DNA of 64,000 bases from NCBI GenBank assembly GCA_039889035.1, contig JBDQQY010000019.1, positions 62,001 through 126,000 of the forward strand. The letters run 5' to 3'. Shown here piece by piece: positions 24,620 through 33,274 of this stretch. The position numbers were made by a program, and so were the translations under genes. Every line of letters starts with the position of its first letter. The stretch's first letter is position 1. This DNA comes from Plantactinospora sp039889035. Its GTDB lineage: Bacteria > Actinomycetota > Actinomycetes > Mycobacteriales > Micromonosporaceae. A model generated the notes under the pieces. It was not told where the DNA came from, did not search any database, and saw nothing but the letters and a program-made list of their open reading frames with translations.

Positions 24620-25000
24620 TCAGTCGCAGATCTCGTCGAACTCCTGCCGGACCTGCTCGAACGCCGTGTCGAACTCGGCCAGCTTCGGTCGCAGCGTGGC
24701 GGCCGGCTGACTGGAGTCGATGTCGGCCGCTTCGATGGTGTCGGCCAGGCGCTGGATCGCGCCTTTCACGTCGCCGTCCGCAGATTCCGCCAACTTCGCC
24801 AACTCGGGTTGCATGGCTTCGATCTGGGTGGCCCGGACCTCCTCTGCCGAGCCTCGCAGGCCATGGAACTGGCCGAGCACGGTCCGGGCGTCGTCGCACG
24901 CCTGCGGCGAGGTGTTGACCCCCGCCCCGCGACATCCCCCGGCAAACAGCAGCACCAGCAGCACGCCGCACCCGAGCGCCCGCCGTCGATGACTCCCCAC
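24620..25000 (-). CDS. Small lipoprotein, function unknown
   Basis: 126 residues from GTG 25000 with GGAGG seven bases upstream. Signal peptide VLLVLLFAGGC places the lipid-modified Cys at about residue 22. The mature part is helical and acidic (ARTVLGQFHGLRGSAEEVRATQIEAM, AIQRLADTIEAADI), rather like coiled-coil periplasmic lipoproteins. An N-terminal extension to 25093 is possible on paper but would bury the signal peptide. Confidence 0.65.
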   Translation of the reverse strand: MGSHRRRALGCGVLLVLLFAGGCRGAGVNTSPQACDDARTVLGQFHGLRGSAEEVRATQIEAMQPELAKLAESADGDVKGAIQRLADTIEAADIDSSQPAATLRPKLAEFDTAFEQVRQEFDEICD

Positions 25001-25089
25001 CCCGTAACCTCCGAAAGTCGTGTGCGAGGCAGATCCTTCAGCATCGCCGGCGAGATGTCCATTCTTCGATGTCACCGGCGCCGTCGATG

Positions 25090-26301
25090 TCACCGGCGCC
25101 GGCCGGGCGAGTCCGGCCCGCGCATCCCACCATCAGGCTCCGACCGCAGCTTCAGGATCTGCCACACCGCCAGGAGCACCAGTCCGACGCCGACGCCGGC
25201 CCACACCCCGGCCGCGAAGGGTGTGGAGCGCCGCTCGGACAGAATCCCGAGGGCCGGGCGGGCGACCGCGATGCCGACCCCGGCCAGGCTGGCGACCACC
25301 CCGAAGACCAGGGCGCGGACCCGGCGCGAGGTGACCTCGTTGGTGAGCACCTCCAGCACCGTCATCCCGAGCGCGTAGCCGAGGCCCATCACCGGCAGGA
25401 ACAGGAACGGGCCGAGCCACTCCGCCTGGCTCACCGCGACCAGGGTGGCGAGCACGAGCAGGAACGACATGGTCAGGGCGAGCCGTCGGCGCGGCACCGA
25501 GACATATCCGGCCAGCAGGCCGCCGAGCACCGACGCGGCGGCGAAGGCCGCGTACATCCAGCCGGTGACCTGCGCGGACAGCCCGAGTTCCAGGGCCAGT
25601 GGCTGGAACAGTATCCGGGCGCTCCAGCCGAACAGCAGCAGCAGGACCCCCAGCCACACGGCCCGGCGCAGCCGCACGTCGGCCACCGCGGCCCGGATGT
25701 CGGCGTACACCGAGGAGAGCGTGGTCGTGACCCGTGATCCGGCGATCTCCGGCAGGGTCAGGGCGAGCAGGAACGCCAACCCGGCCAACCCGGCGGTGAC
25801 GGTGAACGGCAACGTCGGTTCCATCTTGTACAGGTAGCCGGCGGCGAGCAGGGAGAGCAGCACCGAGCCGCTGCCCACCGCCCGGATCAGCCCGAAGGCC
25901 CGGGCCGGATTGATCTCCAGGTCGTCCTGAAGGCAGAGTTCGTAGAGGTAGGCGCTGGCCGCCCCGGAGGTGAGCGCCCAGAGTACGGCCCAGAGCACCC
26001 ACGCGGCGAAGAGCATCTGCACGGTACGGACCTGCGAGATCGCCGCGAACGTCAGCACCGCACCCCCGGCCAGCGTCAGGTACGCCCGGCGCCGCCCGAT
26101 CCGGTCCGCGAGCACACCCACCGGAAGCTCGCAGGCCACCGAGACGATCCGGAACACTCCGTCGGCGAGTACCGCGGTCGCCAGCGGGAAGCCGAGGTCG
26201 AGCAGGTAGATCAGCCAGATCGGAAACCAGAACTGGACCTCCAGCAGGAACTGGGTGACCGCGAAGGTGCGGATCGCCCGGCTGCGCAACGCCTGCCTCA
26301 T
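25090..26301 (-). CDS. MFS transporter
   Basis: Major facilitator superfamily permease, 403 residues with about 12 hydrophobic segments and the loop motif GVLADRIGRRRAYLTLAGG between TM2 and TM3. A second similar loop YVSVPRRRLALTMS lies between the halves. Its ATG overlaps the stop of the small Pro-rich ORF (26298-26301), placing it last in a four-gene operon with a solute-binding-like protein. Exported or imported compound unknown. Confidence 0.88.
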   Translation of the reverse strand: MRQALRSRAIRTFAVTQFLLEVQFWFPIWLIYLLDLGFPLATAVLADGVFRIVSVACELPVGVLADRIGRRRAYLTLAGGAVLTFAAISQVRTVQMLFAAWVLWAVLWALTSGAASAYLYELCLQDDLEINPARAFGLIRAVGSGSVLLSLLAAGYLYKMEPTLPFTVTAGLAGLAFLLALTLPEIAGSRVTTTLSSVYADIRAAVADVRLRRAVWLGVLLLLFGWSARILFQPLALELGLSAQVTGWMYAAFAAASVLGGLLAGYVSVPRRRLALTMSFLLVLATLVAVSQAEWLGPFLFLPVMGLGYALGMTVLEVLTNEVTSRRVRALVFGVVASLAGVGIAVARPALGILSERRSTPFAAGVWAGVGVGLVLLAVWQILKLRSEPDGGMRGPDSPGRRR

Positions 26302-26489
26302 CCAGGCTCGCCGTGCCTGGCGCGGTGACGACCTCCCATGTCCGGACCGGACGCCACGGACGCCGGACCAGACTCCCCCGGTGCCGGGCGGGACTCCCCC
26401 GGTGCCGGACCGGACCCGACGGGTGCCGGACCGGACTTTACGGGTGCCGGGGCGGCCTGACCCGCTCCGGTCGGACCGGCGGAGCTCAT
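26298..26489 (-). CDS. 63-aa Pro-rich heptad-repeat mini-ORF
   Basis: Starts at ATG 26489 overlapping the upstream stop (ATGA 26486-26489) and stops overlapping the MFS start (ATGA 26298-26301). Residues 14-48 are five imperfect 7-residue repeats (PAPVKSG, PAPVGSG, PAPGESR, PAPGESG, PASVASG), encoded by 21-bp repeats at 26346-26450. Basic tail GGRHRARHGEPG. Either a translational bridge like those in the arg operon or a small disordered linker protein. Confidence 0.5.
   Translation of the reverse strand: MSSAGPTGAGQAAPAPVKSGPAPVGSGPAPGESRPAPGESGPASVASGPDMGGRHRARHGEPG
26346..26450 (-). repeat. Five tandem 21-bp repeats
   Basis: Five units of 21 bp, each starting CCGGC on the minus strand and usually containing TCC near the end, encoding the heptads of the Pro-rich mini-ORF. 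Units differ at several positions. Such a tract is prone to copy-number change in steps of seven codons, which would keep the frame and both ATGA junctions. Confidence 0.75.
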
Positions 26490-27928
26490 GCGCTGCGATC
26501 CCGCCGGAAGAACAGGTACACGACGACCAGCAGCGCGGAGACCACCCCGGAGGTGACCAGGATGGCGTCCGCCGGTTGCGAGGCGACCCAGGCCACCAGG
26601 GAGGATCGGCCGAGGTCGTAGACGGCCATCTCCGGATCGCTGGCGATGGAGCGGCCGAACTCGGTCACCGCGAGCGCCGTGCCGAGGATCGACGTCATGG
26701 CGATGCCGAGCAGGATCAGGTCGGTGAACATCGCCGACCGGGCCGTACGCCGGGCGGCGAGCTCGGCCAGCCGCCGCCCACAGAGTTCGATCTTGAAGTG
26801 TACGGGCTGCTCCAGGAGCTTCTCGTAGTCCCAGAAGTCGAGGATCGCGTCCATCTCGACCCGGACCGCCCGCTTGAGGTACTTCGACAGGTCCTGGCGC
26901 TCCATGATGATCAGCTCGGCCCGCTGGCTCAGCCCGGTCAGTGTTCCCTTGAGCTGCTCCAGCTCCCACCGCGAGCCGGCCGCCGCCGAGTCGGCGAGAA
27001 TCTTCGACAGCCGGGCGTCGATCCGCTCCAGCACCCCGTAGAAGACCTGGGCGTAGCGCAGCGCCTCCCACTGGTCCCGGAACGGGTCGCCGGGCAGCAT
27101 CCGGGCGCCCGCACCGGTCCGGTCCAGGAAGAGGTAGTTCAGCCAGCGGACCAGGTGGTCGAAGTCGCCGTCGAGCAGCCGGTCCGCCGGGGCGCGCTGC
27201 TCGTCGCCGATGACGACGTCCTTGACCCAGTGCCGGGTCATCTCCTCGGCGCCCGGCGCGGACGGGTCGACCACCAGACTGCGGGTCACCCAGAGCGCCT
27301 CGCCGAACTCTGCCGTCACCGGGTCGTCGGCCGGGGTGGCCGCCCCCAGCACCTCCTCGTCCCGGTCCGCCTCGCGCAGCAGCGCGAGCACCGGGTCCAG
27401 GTACCGCCGGACGACCTCCTGGGCGGTCTGCTCCCCCAGCTCCACCGCCCGGGCCTGCAACTCGTCGAGCCGGGCCGGCAGCCGGTCGGTCTGCCCGGCC
27501 AGCCAGGGGTCCACCTCCGCCAGCATCTCCAGCAGCATCAGCCCGTGGTCGTAGAGCCGGAAGCTGATCTCCACGAGTCCGGACCACAGCAGGTCCCCGG
27601 AGCGTTCCGCCAGATGCTCCGGGCGGAGCCGGCCGGTGAGCACGTGCAGCGTCCGCTCCGCCGCGTGTTCGCTGATGCTGCGGTAGAGGTTCAGCGAACT
27701 GCGCGGCCGGGTGTGCTTGAGCACTACCACCGGCGGCGAGCCGGCCGGCGCCGACGCCGCCCCGGCGACCTCCGCCGGGACCCGCGACGCCAGCCGGGGC
27801 AGCAGCGCGTCCAGGGACGGCTGCCGCTCGGCCCAGAACCGCGCGTGCGCCTCCGGATCCCGCAGCGCCGCTCCGGGTACGGCGTAGAAGTCGACCACCA
27901 CCGGGGCGAGGATCCGTAGCTGGGTCAT
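26486..27928 (-). CDS. Large two-TM membrane protein, function unknown
   Basis: 480 residues. The N-terminal about 395 residues are soluble and mostly helical; the C-terminus has two membrane segments (about residues 398-418, SAMFTDLILLGIAMTSILGT, and 452-474, ILVTSGVVSALLVVVYLFF) and a short basic tail. This topology recalls CorA-type channels but no GMN motif is present. Between the binding-like protein (ATGA overlap 27925-27928) and the mini-ORF. Not recognised. Confidence 0.65.
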   Translation of the reverse strand: MTQLRILAPVVVDFYAVPGAALRDPEAHARFWAERQPSLDALLPRLASRVPAEVAGAASAPAGSPPVVVLKHTRPRSSLNLYRSISEHAAERTLHVLTGRLRPEHLAERSGDLLWSGLVEISFRLYDHGLMLLEMLAEVDPWLAGQTDRLPARLDELQARAVELGEQTAQEVVRRYLDPVLALLREADRDEEVLGAATPADDPVTAEFGEALWVTRSLVVDPSAPGAEEMTRHWVKDVVIGDEQRAPADRLLDGDFDHLVRWLNYLFLDRTGAGARMLPGDPFRDQWEALRYAQVFYGVLERIDARLSKILADSAAAGSRWELEQLKGTLTGLSQRAELIIMERQDLSKYLKRAVRVEMDAILDFWDYEKLLEQPVHFKIELCGRRLAELAARRTARSAMFTDLILLGIAMTSILGTALAVTEFGRSIASDPEMAVYDLGRSSLVAWVASQPADAILVTSGVVSALLVVVYLFFRRDRSA

Positions 27929-29052
27929 CGGCCCGCCGTTCCCAGCCGGAGCGCCCGGGCATCGACGTGCAGTACCCGCCCCTGCGCCGGCCCGGTGGTC
28001 AGCTTCACCTCGACCAGGATCCGCCCCGGGGTCGGACCGGCCCCGCCGACGAACTCCTCCGGCCAGTCGAGCACCTGTGCCCGGGTGCCCTGCGGGGCGA
28101 GCAGCACCAGCCTGCCGCGCTCGTCGCGCAACTCCACCAGTCCGGTGCCGCCGACCGGGTCGAGGGTGACCTCCCGCTGCGCGGACGGGTTGAGTTCGGC
28201 GACGATCTCCGCGTACTCCTCGCTCCGGCGCAGCTCCCCGAGCACCTGGTTGAACTCCCGCATCACCGTGGCCGCCTCGGCGCTGTCCGCCATCATGAAG
28301 TACAGCCCCTCGACCGAGTGGATCAGCGGGTCGTCGCCCTGGAGGTGGCCGAAGTCGCCGACGTCACCGGCGAAGGAGGGGTCGGTCAGCGCCGCCTGAC
28401 CGGAGAGCAGCCCCTCGGCGAGCAGGTCGATGCGGCCGTCGGCCAGCGCCCGGAAGCCCTCCAGTGTGGACGGGAACTCCACGAAGTCGGTCACCGCCGA
28501 CTCCAGCTCGTCCCAGTAGCCGTACCCGGCGATGCCGCCGACCCGCAGCGCGCCCAGCTCGGCGGCGGACGAGACCTTCGGCTGGCCGGCCCGGCGGTTG
28601 TAGAAGAGCACGTACTCGAAGTCGACGAGCGGGTCCGACAACAGCAGGTCCGCCCGCCGGGACTCGCTGCCCACCAGCGGGAACGTCCCGATGGTGGCAC
28701 CGGAGCGGACCTGCTCCTCGGCCAGCGACCAGGAGGTGTACCTGATCTCGGGGCGGTAACCGGAGCGGCTGAGGACCTCCACCACCAGCTCGGTGACCGG
28801 GCCGCCGTCGGGCAGTTCGGGGCCGACGAACGGGGCCCACTCTCCACTGGAGACCAGCACCGGCCGGGACGGCGAGGTGGGCGACGGGCGTAGTCCGGCC
28901 ATCACGTACGCCCCGGCTCCGGCCATCACCAGCAGCAGGGCGAGCACCGGGCCCCAGATCCGGAGCGGCTTGAGCAGGACGTTCCATCTGGTGGGGTTCG
29001 GCGTCACGTTCGATCTTCCAATCCGGACAGTGACGCCCAGGGTCTGCGGCAC
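27925..29052 (-). CDS. Membrane-anchored family 3 solute-binding-like protein
   Basis: 375 residues. An N-terminal membrane anchor (about residues 30-52, RIWGPVLALLLVMAGAGAYVM) without a lipobox, then a two-lobe amino-acid-binding-like domain (VLVSSGEWAPFVGPELPDGG, VTELVVEVLSRSGYRPEIRYTSW, EGLYFMMADSAEA) to about residue 285, and a C-terminal beta-rich extension of about 90 residues. No ABC permease or ATPase accompanies it; instead it heads an operon with a two-TM protein and an MFS permease. It may sense rather than import. Start uncertain (GTG near 29007 possible). Confidence 0.65.
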   Translation of the reverse strand: MPQTLGVTVRIGRSNVTPNPTRWNVLLKPLRIWGPVLALLLVMAGAGAYVMAGLRPSPTSPSRPVLVSSGEWAPFVGPELPDGGPVTELVVEVLSRSGYRPEIRYTSWSLAEEQVRSGATIGTFPLVGSESRRADLLLSDPLVDFEYVLFYNRRAGQPKVSSAAELGALRVGGIAGYGYWDELESAVTDFVEFPSTLEGFRALADGRIDLLAEGLLSGQAALTDPSFAGDVGDFGHLQGDDPLIHSVEGLYFMMADSAEAATVMREFNQVLGELRRSEEYAEIVAELNPSAQREVTLDPVGGTGLVELRDERGRLVLLAPQGTRAQVLDWPEEFVGGAGPTPGRILVEVKLTTGPAQGRVLHVDARALRLGTAGR

Positions 29053-29173
29053 GCGTACCCCCGAGACGTCTCCGCGAGACCGTAGAGTACAAGATCCGCG
29101 AAACCGGACGGGGCTCGCTGCACCGGGGACGGCCGACGTCCTGCCGCCGAATACCGTCGCGGCCGCCGCGCCG

Positions 29174-29192
29174 GAGCGCGCCGGCCGCGCTC
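29174..29192 (-). terminator. Hairpin after pheT
   Basis: GAGCGCG / CGCGCTC with a 5-nt loop, 26-44 bp beyond the pheT stop. A 7-bp GC stem without U-run; plausible terminator separating pheST from the next operon. Confidence 0.45.
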
Positions 29193-29217
29193 GACCGTCC
29201 TCGGGGACCCGCCCCGG

Positions 29218-31794
29218 TCAGGCGCCCCGGAGCACCGCCCCGAACCGGCGGGCCGCCTCGGCCACCGCCGCGTCCCGGGCGGCCACCGCCTCCTCGCCGG
29301 TCAGCGTCCGGTCCGGCGCCCGGAACACCAGCTTGTACGCCAGTGACCGGCGCCCCTGCCCCAACTGCTCCGAGGAGTAGACGTCGAAGAGCCGGATCGA
29401 CTCCAGCAGCTCACCGGCGCCCTCGGCCAGCACCCGGCCCACCTCGTCGGCCGGCACGCCGGCGTCCAGCACCAACGCCACGTCGATCAGCGCGGGCGGA
29501 TAGCCGGAGATCCGGGGTGCCGGCACCACCGGGGCGGGCGGCAGGGCGTCCAGGTCCATCTCCAGGGCGCTGGTCCGGGGCGGCAGGTCCAGCTCGGCCA
29601 GTACCGCCGGATGCAGCTCACCGGCGTGCCCGACCAGTACGTCGTCGACCCGGAACTCGGCACACCGGCCCGGGTGCCAGGGCGCGTACCCGGCCTGCCG
29701 GACCACCACCCGGTGCCCGGGGATGCCGGCGGCGGCCAGCACGTTCCGGCCCGCCTCCACCGCGTCCGCCCAGCCGGCCGGGCGCCCCGCACCCCACCAG
29801 CCGGCCGGCTCCACCTCGCCGGTCAGCACCGCGGCGACCCGCCACGGCTGGTCCGGCAGGACGGCGTCGGCGGCTCGGAACTCCTCGTCGCTCGGCCGGT
29901 GGTCCACACCCATCGCGGGCGGCGGTGCGGTGCCCGGCCGGGGCAGGAAGACCATGCCGATCTCGTAGAGCGCCACGTCGCGGTGGCCCCGCCCGAGGTT
30001 GCGGCGCAGCGTGCCGAGCACGGTGCCGAGCAGCATGGTCCGCATCAGCGGCTCGGTGTCCGCCAGCGGGTTGGCCAGGCGTACCGCGGTGCGGCGCGGG
30101 TCGTCGGCGGGCAGGCCGAGCCGGTCGAACAGCTCCGCGGCGACGAACGGCGGGGAGAGCACCTCGACGAAGCCGCTCTCCGCGAGGGTACGGCTCACCG
30201 AGCGGCGCCGCCGCTGCTCCGGGGTCAGCCCCCGGCCGGGCGGGGCGACCGGCAGCACCGACGGCACGTGGTCGTAGCCGTCCAGCCGGATCACCTCCTC
30301 GACCAGGTCCGCCGGGTCGGTGAGGTCGGGCCGCCAGGTCGGCGGGGTGACCACCAGGGTCTCCGGCCCGCTCGCGTGCCGCCCCCCGTGCCCGTTGCCG
30401 TTGCCGGCACGCCCGTCGTCGACCGCCACCGCGCAGCCGACCCGCTCCAGCAGCGTCACCGTCCGGGCCGGCTCGTACGGCACCCCGGCCCGCCGGGCCG
30501 GCAGGTCCGCGTCGATGACGATCCGGTTCGGCGGGCTGACGTGGTCGACGTCCAGCACCTCGGCACCGGCCGTGCCTCCCCCGTACGTGGTGAGCAGCGC
30601 GACCGCCCGCTCCAGGGCGACCAGCGGCAGCGCCGGGTCGACGCCCCGCTCCCAGCGCTTGGCGGCCTCGCTGAACAGCCGGTGCCGGCGGGCCGTCCGG
30701 CCGACCACCACCGGGTCCCAGTGCGCCGCCTCGAAGAGCACGTTGACGGTGGTGTCGGCGACCTCGCTGGTCTCGCCGCCCATCACGGCGGCGAGCGAGA
30801 TCGGCACCCCGCCGTCACCGGCCACCGATCCGGGCAGGCCGGCGTCGCAGATCACCAGGTCCTCCGGGTCGAGTGCCCGGTCGACCCCGTCCAGCGTGGT
30901 CAGCCGCTCCCCCGGCACCGCCCGGCGGACCACCAGCTCGCCCCGGAGCGCGTCCAGGTCGAAGGCGTGCATCGGCTGGCCCAGCTCCAGCATGAGGTAG
31001 TTGGTGATGTCGACCGGCAGCGAGATGGTCCGGATGCCGGCGTGGGTCAGCCGCTGCCGCATCCAGGTCGGCGACTCGGCGGCCGGGTCGATTCCCCGGA
31101 CCACCCGGGCGGCGAACCGGTCGCAGCCGACGGTGTCCGCCACCCGGACCGGGTACGCCGGCTCCGGCGTCGCACCGGGCGCGGGTGCCAGCCCCGGGTC
31201 CCGGAACGGCACCTCGAAGGCGTGCGACAGCTCCCGGGCCAGGCCGCGGACGGACATCGCGTACCCCCGGTCCGGGGTGATCTCGACCTCGACGACCACG
31301 TCGTCGAGCCCGACCACCGGCCGCGCGTCGTCACCGGGCTTGGCCGGCACGTCCTCGGGCAGCACCAGGATGCCCGCGTGGTCGTCGCCGATTCCCAGCT
31401 CGCGGACCGAGCAGATCATCCCGTTGGAGTTGCGCCCGTACGTCTTCCGGGCGCCGATCGCGAACCCGCCGGGCAGTACGCCGCCGGGCAGGATCACCAC
31501 CACCCGGTCGCCGACGGCGAAGTTGGTCGCCCCGCAGACGATCTCCTGCGGCTCGCCGGTGCCGTTCGCGGCGCCGACGTCGACCCGGACGAACCGGATC
31601 GGCTTCTTGAACCCGGTCAGCTCCTCGACCTCGAGCACCTCGCCGACCACCAGCGACCCGGTGACGGTGCCGCGCAGGTCCACGATGGACTCGACCTCGA
31701 TACCGAGGTTGACCAGCGCCCGGTCCAGCTCCTCGGGGCTCAGCTCGGCGGGCAGGTCGACATGCTCGCGCAGCCAGGAAACAGGAATTCGCAT
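29218..31794 (-). CDS. pheT: Phenylalanine--tRNA ligase beta subunit
   Basis: 858 residues, within the usual range for the actinobacterial beta subunit. N-terminal tRNA-binding EMAP-like domain about residues 40-150 (VVGEVLEVEELTGF, GATNFAVGDRVVV), B3/B4 editing domain near 210-400, B5 around 410-500 (VDHVSPPNRIVID), and the C-terminal anticodon-binding FDX-ACB domain (PRISGYPPALIDVALVLDAGVPADEV). Downstream of pheS with a 41-bp gap. Confidence 0.97.
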   Translation of the reverse strand: MRIPVSWLREHVDLPAELSPEELDRALVNLGIEVESIVDLRGTVTGSLVVGEVLEVEELTGFKKPIRFVRVDVGAANGTGEPQEIVCGATNFAVGDRVVVILPGGVLPGGFAIGARKTYGRNSNGMICSVRELGIGDDHAGILVLPEDVPAKPGDDARPVVGLDDVVVEVEITPDRGYAMSVRGLARELSHAFEVPFRDPGLAPAPGATPEPAYPVRVADTVGCDRFAARVVRGIDPAAESPTWMRQRLTHAGIRTISLPVDITNYLMLELGQPMHAFDLDALRGELVVRRAVPGERLTTLDGVDRALDPEDLVICDAGLPGSVAGDGGVPISLAAVMGGETSEVADTTVNVLFEAAHWDPVVVGRTARRHRLFSEAAKRWERGVDPALPLVALERAVALLTTYGGGTAGAEVLDVDHVSPPNRIVIDADLPARRAGVPYEPARTVTLLERVGCAVAVDDGRAGNGNGHGGRHASGPETLVVTPPTWRPDLTDPADLVEEVIRLDGYDHVPSVLPVAPPGRGLTPEQRRRRSVSRTLAESGFVEVLSPPFVAAELFDRLGLPADDPRRTAVRLANPLADTEPLMRTMLLGTVLGTLRRNLGRGHRDVALYEIGMVFLPRPGTAPPPAMGVDHRPSDEEFRAADAVLPDQPWRVAAVLTGEVEPAGWWGAGRPAGWADAVEAGRNVLAAAGIPGHRVVVRQAGYAPWHPGRCAEFRVDDVLVGHAGELHPAVLAELDLPPRTSALEMDLDALPPAPVVPAPRISGYPPALIDVALVLDAGVPADEVGRVLAEGAGELLESIRLFDVYSSEQLGQGRRSLAYKLVFRAPDRTLTGEEAVAARDAAVAEAARRFGAVLRGA

Positions 31795-31835
31795 GACTCA
31801 GACCACCGCATCCGTTCCGACGTTCGCCATCCCGT

Positions 31836-32897
31836 TCACACCTCGACCCCGAACGCGCGGGTGAACCGCACGTCGCCCTCGGCCATGTCCCGCATGTCGC
31901 CGATGCCGTGCCGGAACATCAGCGTGCGCTCGATGCCCATGCCGAAGGCGAATCCGGAGTAGACGTCCGGGTCGATGCCGCAGGCCCGCAGCACCCGGGG
32001 GTTGACCATGCCGCAGCCGCCCCACTCCACCCAGCGCGGGCCGTCCCGGTGCTGGGCGAACCAGACGTCGAACTCGCCGCTCGGCTCGGTGAACGGGAAG
32101 TAGTGCGGGCGCCAGCGGGTCCGTGCCTCGGCCCCGAACATCGCCTTGGCCAGGTGGTCCAGGGTGCCCCGCAGGTGCGCCATGGTGATCCCCTCGTCCA
32201 CCACCAGCCCTTCGACCTGGTGGAAGACCGGGCTGTGCGTGGCGTCCAGCTCGTCGGTCCGATAGACCCGGCCGGGGCAGACGACGTAGATCGGCGGCTT
32301 GCGGGCCAGCATCGTCCGGGCCTGCACCGGCGAGGTGTGCGTACGCAGCACCAGCCCCGGTAGGTCCAGGTAGAAGGTGTCCATGGTGCCCCGGGCCGGA
32401 TGGTCCGGCGGGATGTTCAGGGCGTCGAAGTTGGTCCACTCCAACTCGACCTCGGGCCCCTCGGCGATCTCGTAGCCCATCCCGACGAAGAGGTCGCCGA
32501 TCCGCTCCGACAGGGTGCTGATCGGGTGCCGGGCGCCGCGCGGCCGCCGGTCGTAGGGCATCGTGACGTCCACCCGCTCCTCGGCGAGGATCCGCTCGGC
32601 CTGCGCCGCCTGGACGACCGCGAGCCGCTGCGCGTAGGCGGACTCGATCGACCGGCGGGCCTCGTTGACCCGCTTGCCGGCGTCGGACTTGGCGGCCGGC
32701 GGCAGCGCGCCGATCTCCCGGCGGGCCAGCGACACCGGCGCCCGGTCGCCGAGGTGCGCCCGGCGCAGTTCGGCCAGCCCGTCGGGATCGGTGGCGGCGT
32801 CGAACGCGGCCGTCGCGTCGGCCACCGCCGCCGCCAGCGCCGCCGGGTCGAGCAGGGCGACCTGCTTCGGGTCGTACGGGTCGTTGCGATACGTCAT
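31836..32897 (-). CDS. pheS: Phenylalanine--tRNA ligase alpha subunit
   Basis: Class II synthetase catalytic subunit, 353 residues. N-terminal coiled-coil about 30-100, motif 2 FHQVEGLVVDEGITMAHLRG, motif 3 FGMGIERTLMFRHGIGDMR. Adenylate-site residues GCGMVNPRVL are present. ATG 32897. A 377-bp leader precedes it that carries a short ORF and a hairpin. Confidence 0.97.
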   Translation of the reverse strand: MTYRNDPYDPKQVALLDPAALAAAVADATAAFDAATDPDGLAELRRAHLGDRAPVSLARREIGALPPAAKSDAGKRVNEARRSIESAYAQRLAVVQAAQAERILAEERVDVTMPYDRRPRGARHPISTLSERIGDLFVGMGYEIAEGPEVELEWTNFDALNIPPDHPARGTMDTFYLDLPGLVLRTHTSPVQARTMLARKPPIYVVCPGRVYRTDELDATHSPVFHQVEGLVVDEGITMAHLRGTLDHLAKAMFGAEARTRWRPHYFPFTEPSGEFDVWFAQHRDGPRWVEWGGCGMVNPRVLRACGIDPDVYSGFAFGMGIERTLMFRHGIGDMRDMAEGDVRFTRAFGVEV

Positions 32898-33274
32898 GGC
32901 GTGCGGCTACTCCCTCTACATCGCGGGCGGTGGTCCCGCTGCCTACGCGTCGAATGTCCCCTGCCTCGGTCAACCTCCCCGTGCGGGTCCATCGTGGCCC
33001 CAGGTCAGGTTCGGGGCGCCGGCACCGCGCTGTTCAGGTTGAAGAGGTTCGGTGGGCAGCCCTTCCGGGCGGCTCCGGAGAGTCTACGGACGGGCGGCTG
33101 GGCCGCAGCCCGCCGGTGGGGAGGGTGCGCAGGGAGGAGAAGAGTCAGCCCTGCCGCCCGCCGACACCGGCGGGCTGGCTAAACGAGTGGCGTCGCGCAT
33201 CGCGGACCCGCCACTTCGCGGACTCGGTCATCAGGTCGACAACTCCCTGGTCTGTTCTGCTGCCTCGGGGCCCA
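32898..33274 (-). promoter_or_regulatory. pheS leader region with short ORF and hairpin
   Basis: A 377-bp gap between the methyltransferase stop and pheS. It contains a possible 28-aa ORF (33145-33231, starting MTESAKWRVRDARRHSF) whose 3' end includes a 7-bp hairpin (GCCCGCC / GGCGGGC, arms 33156-33162 and 33169-33175). The peptide has one Phe and no Phe run, so a classic Phe attenuator is not supported, and no T-box features are visible. A second transcription start for pheST is likely in the remainder. Confidence 0.4.

Noticed and set aside
32898..33274. T-box or Phe attenuator before pheST
   Set aside because: No T-box sequence, no specifier loop, and the short ORF has a single Phe codon.
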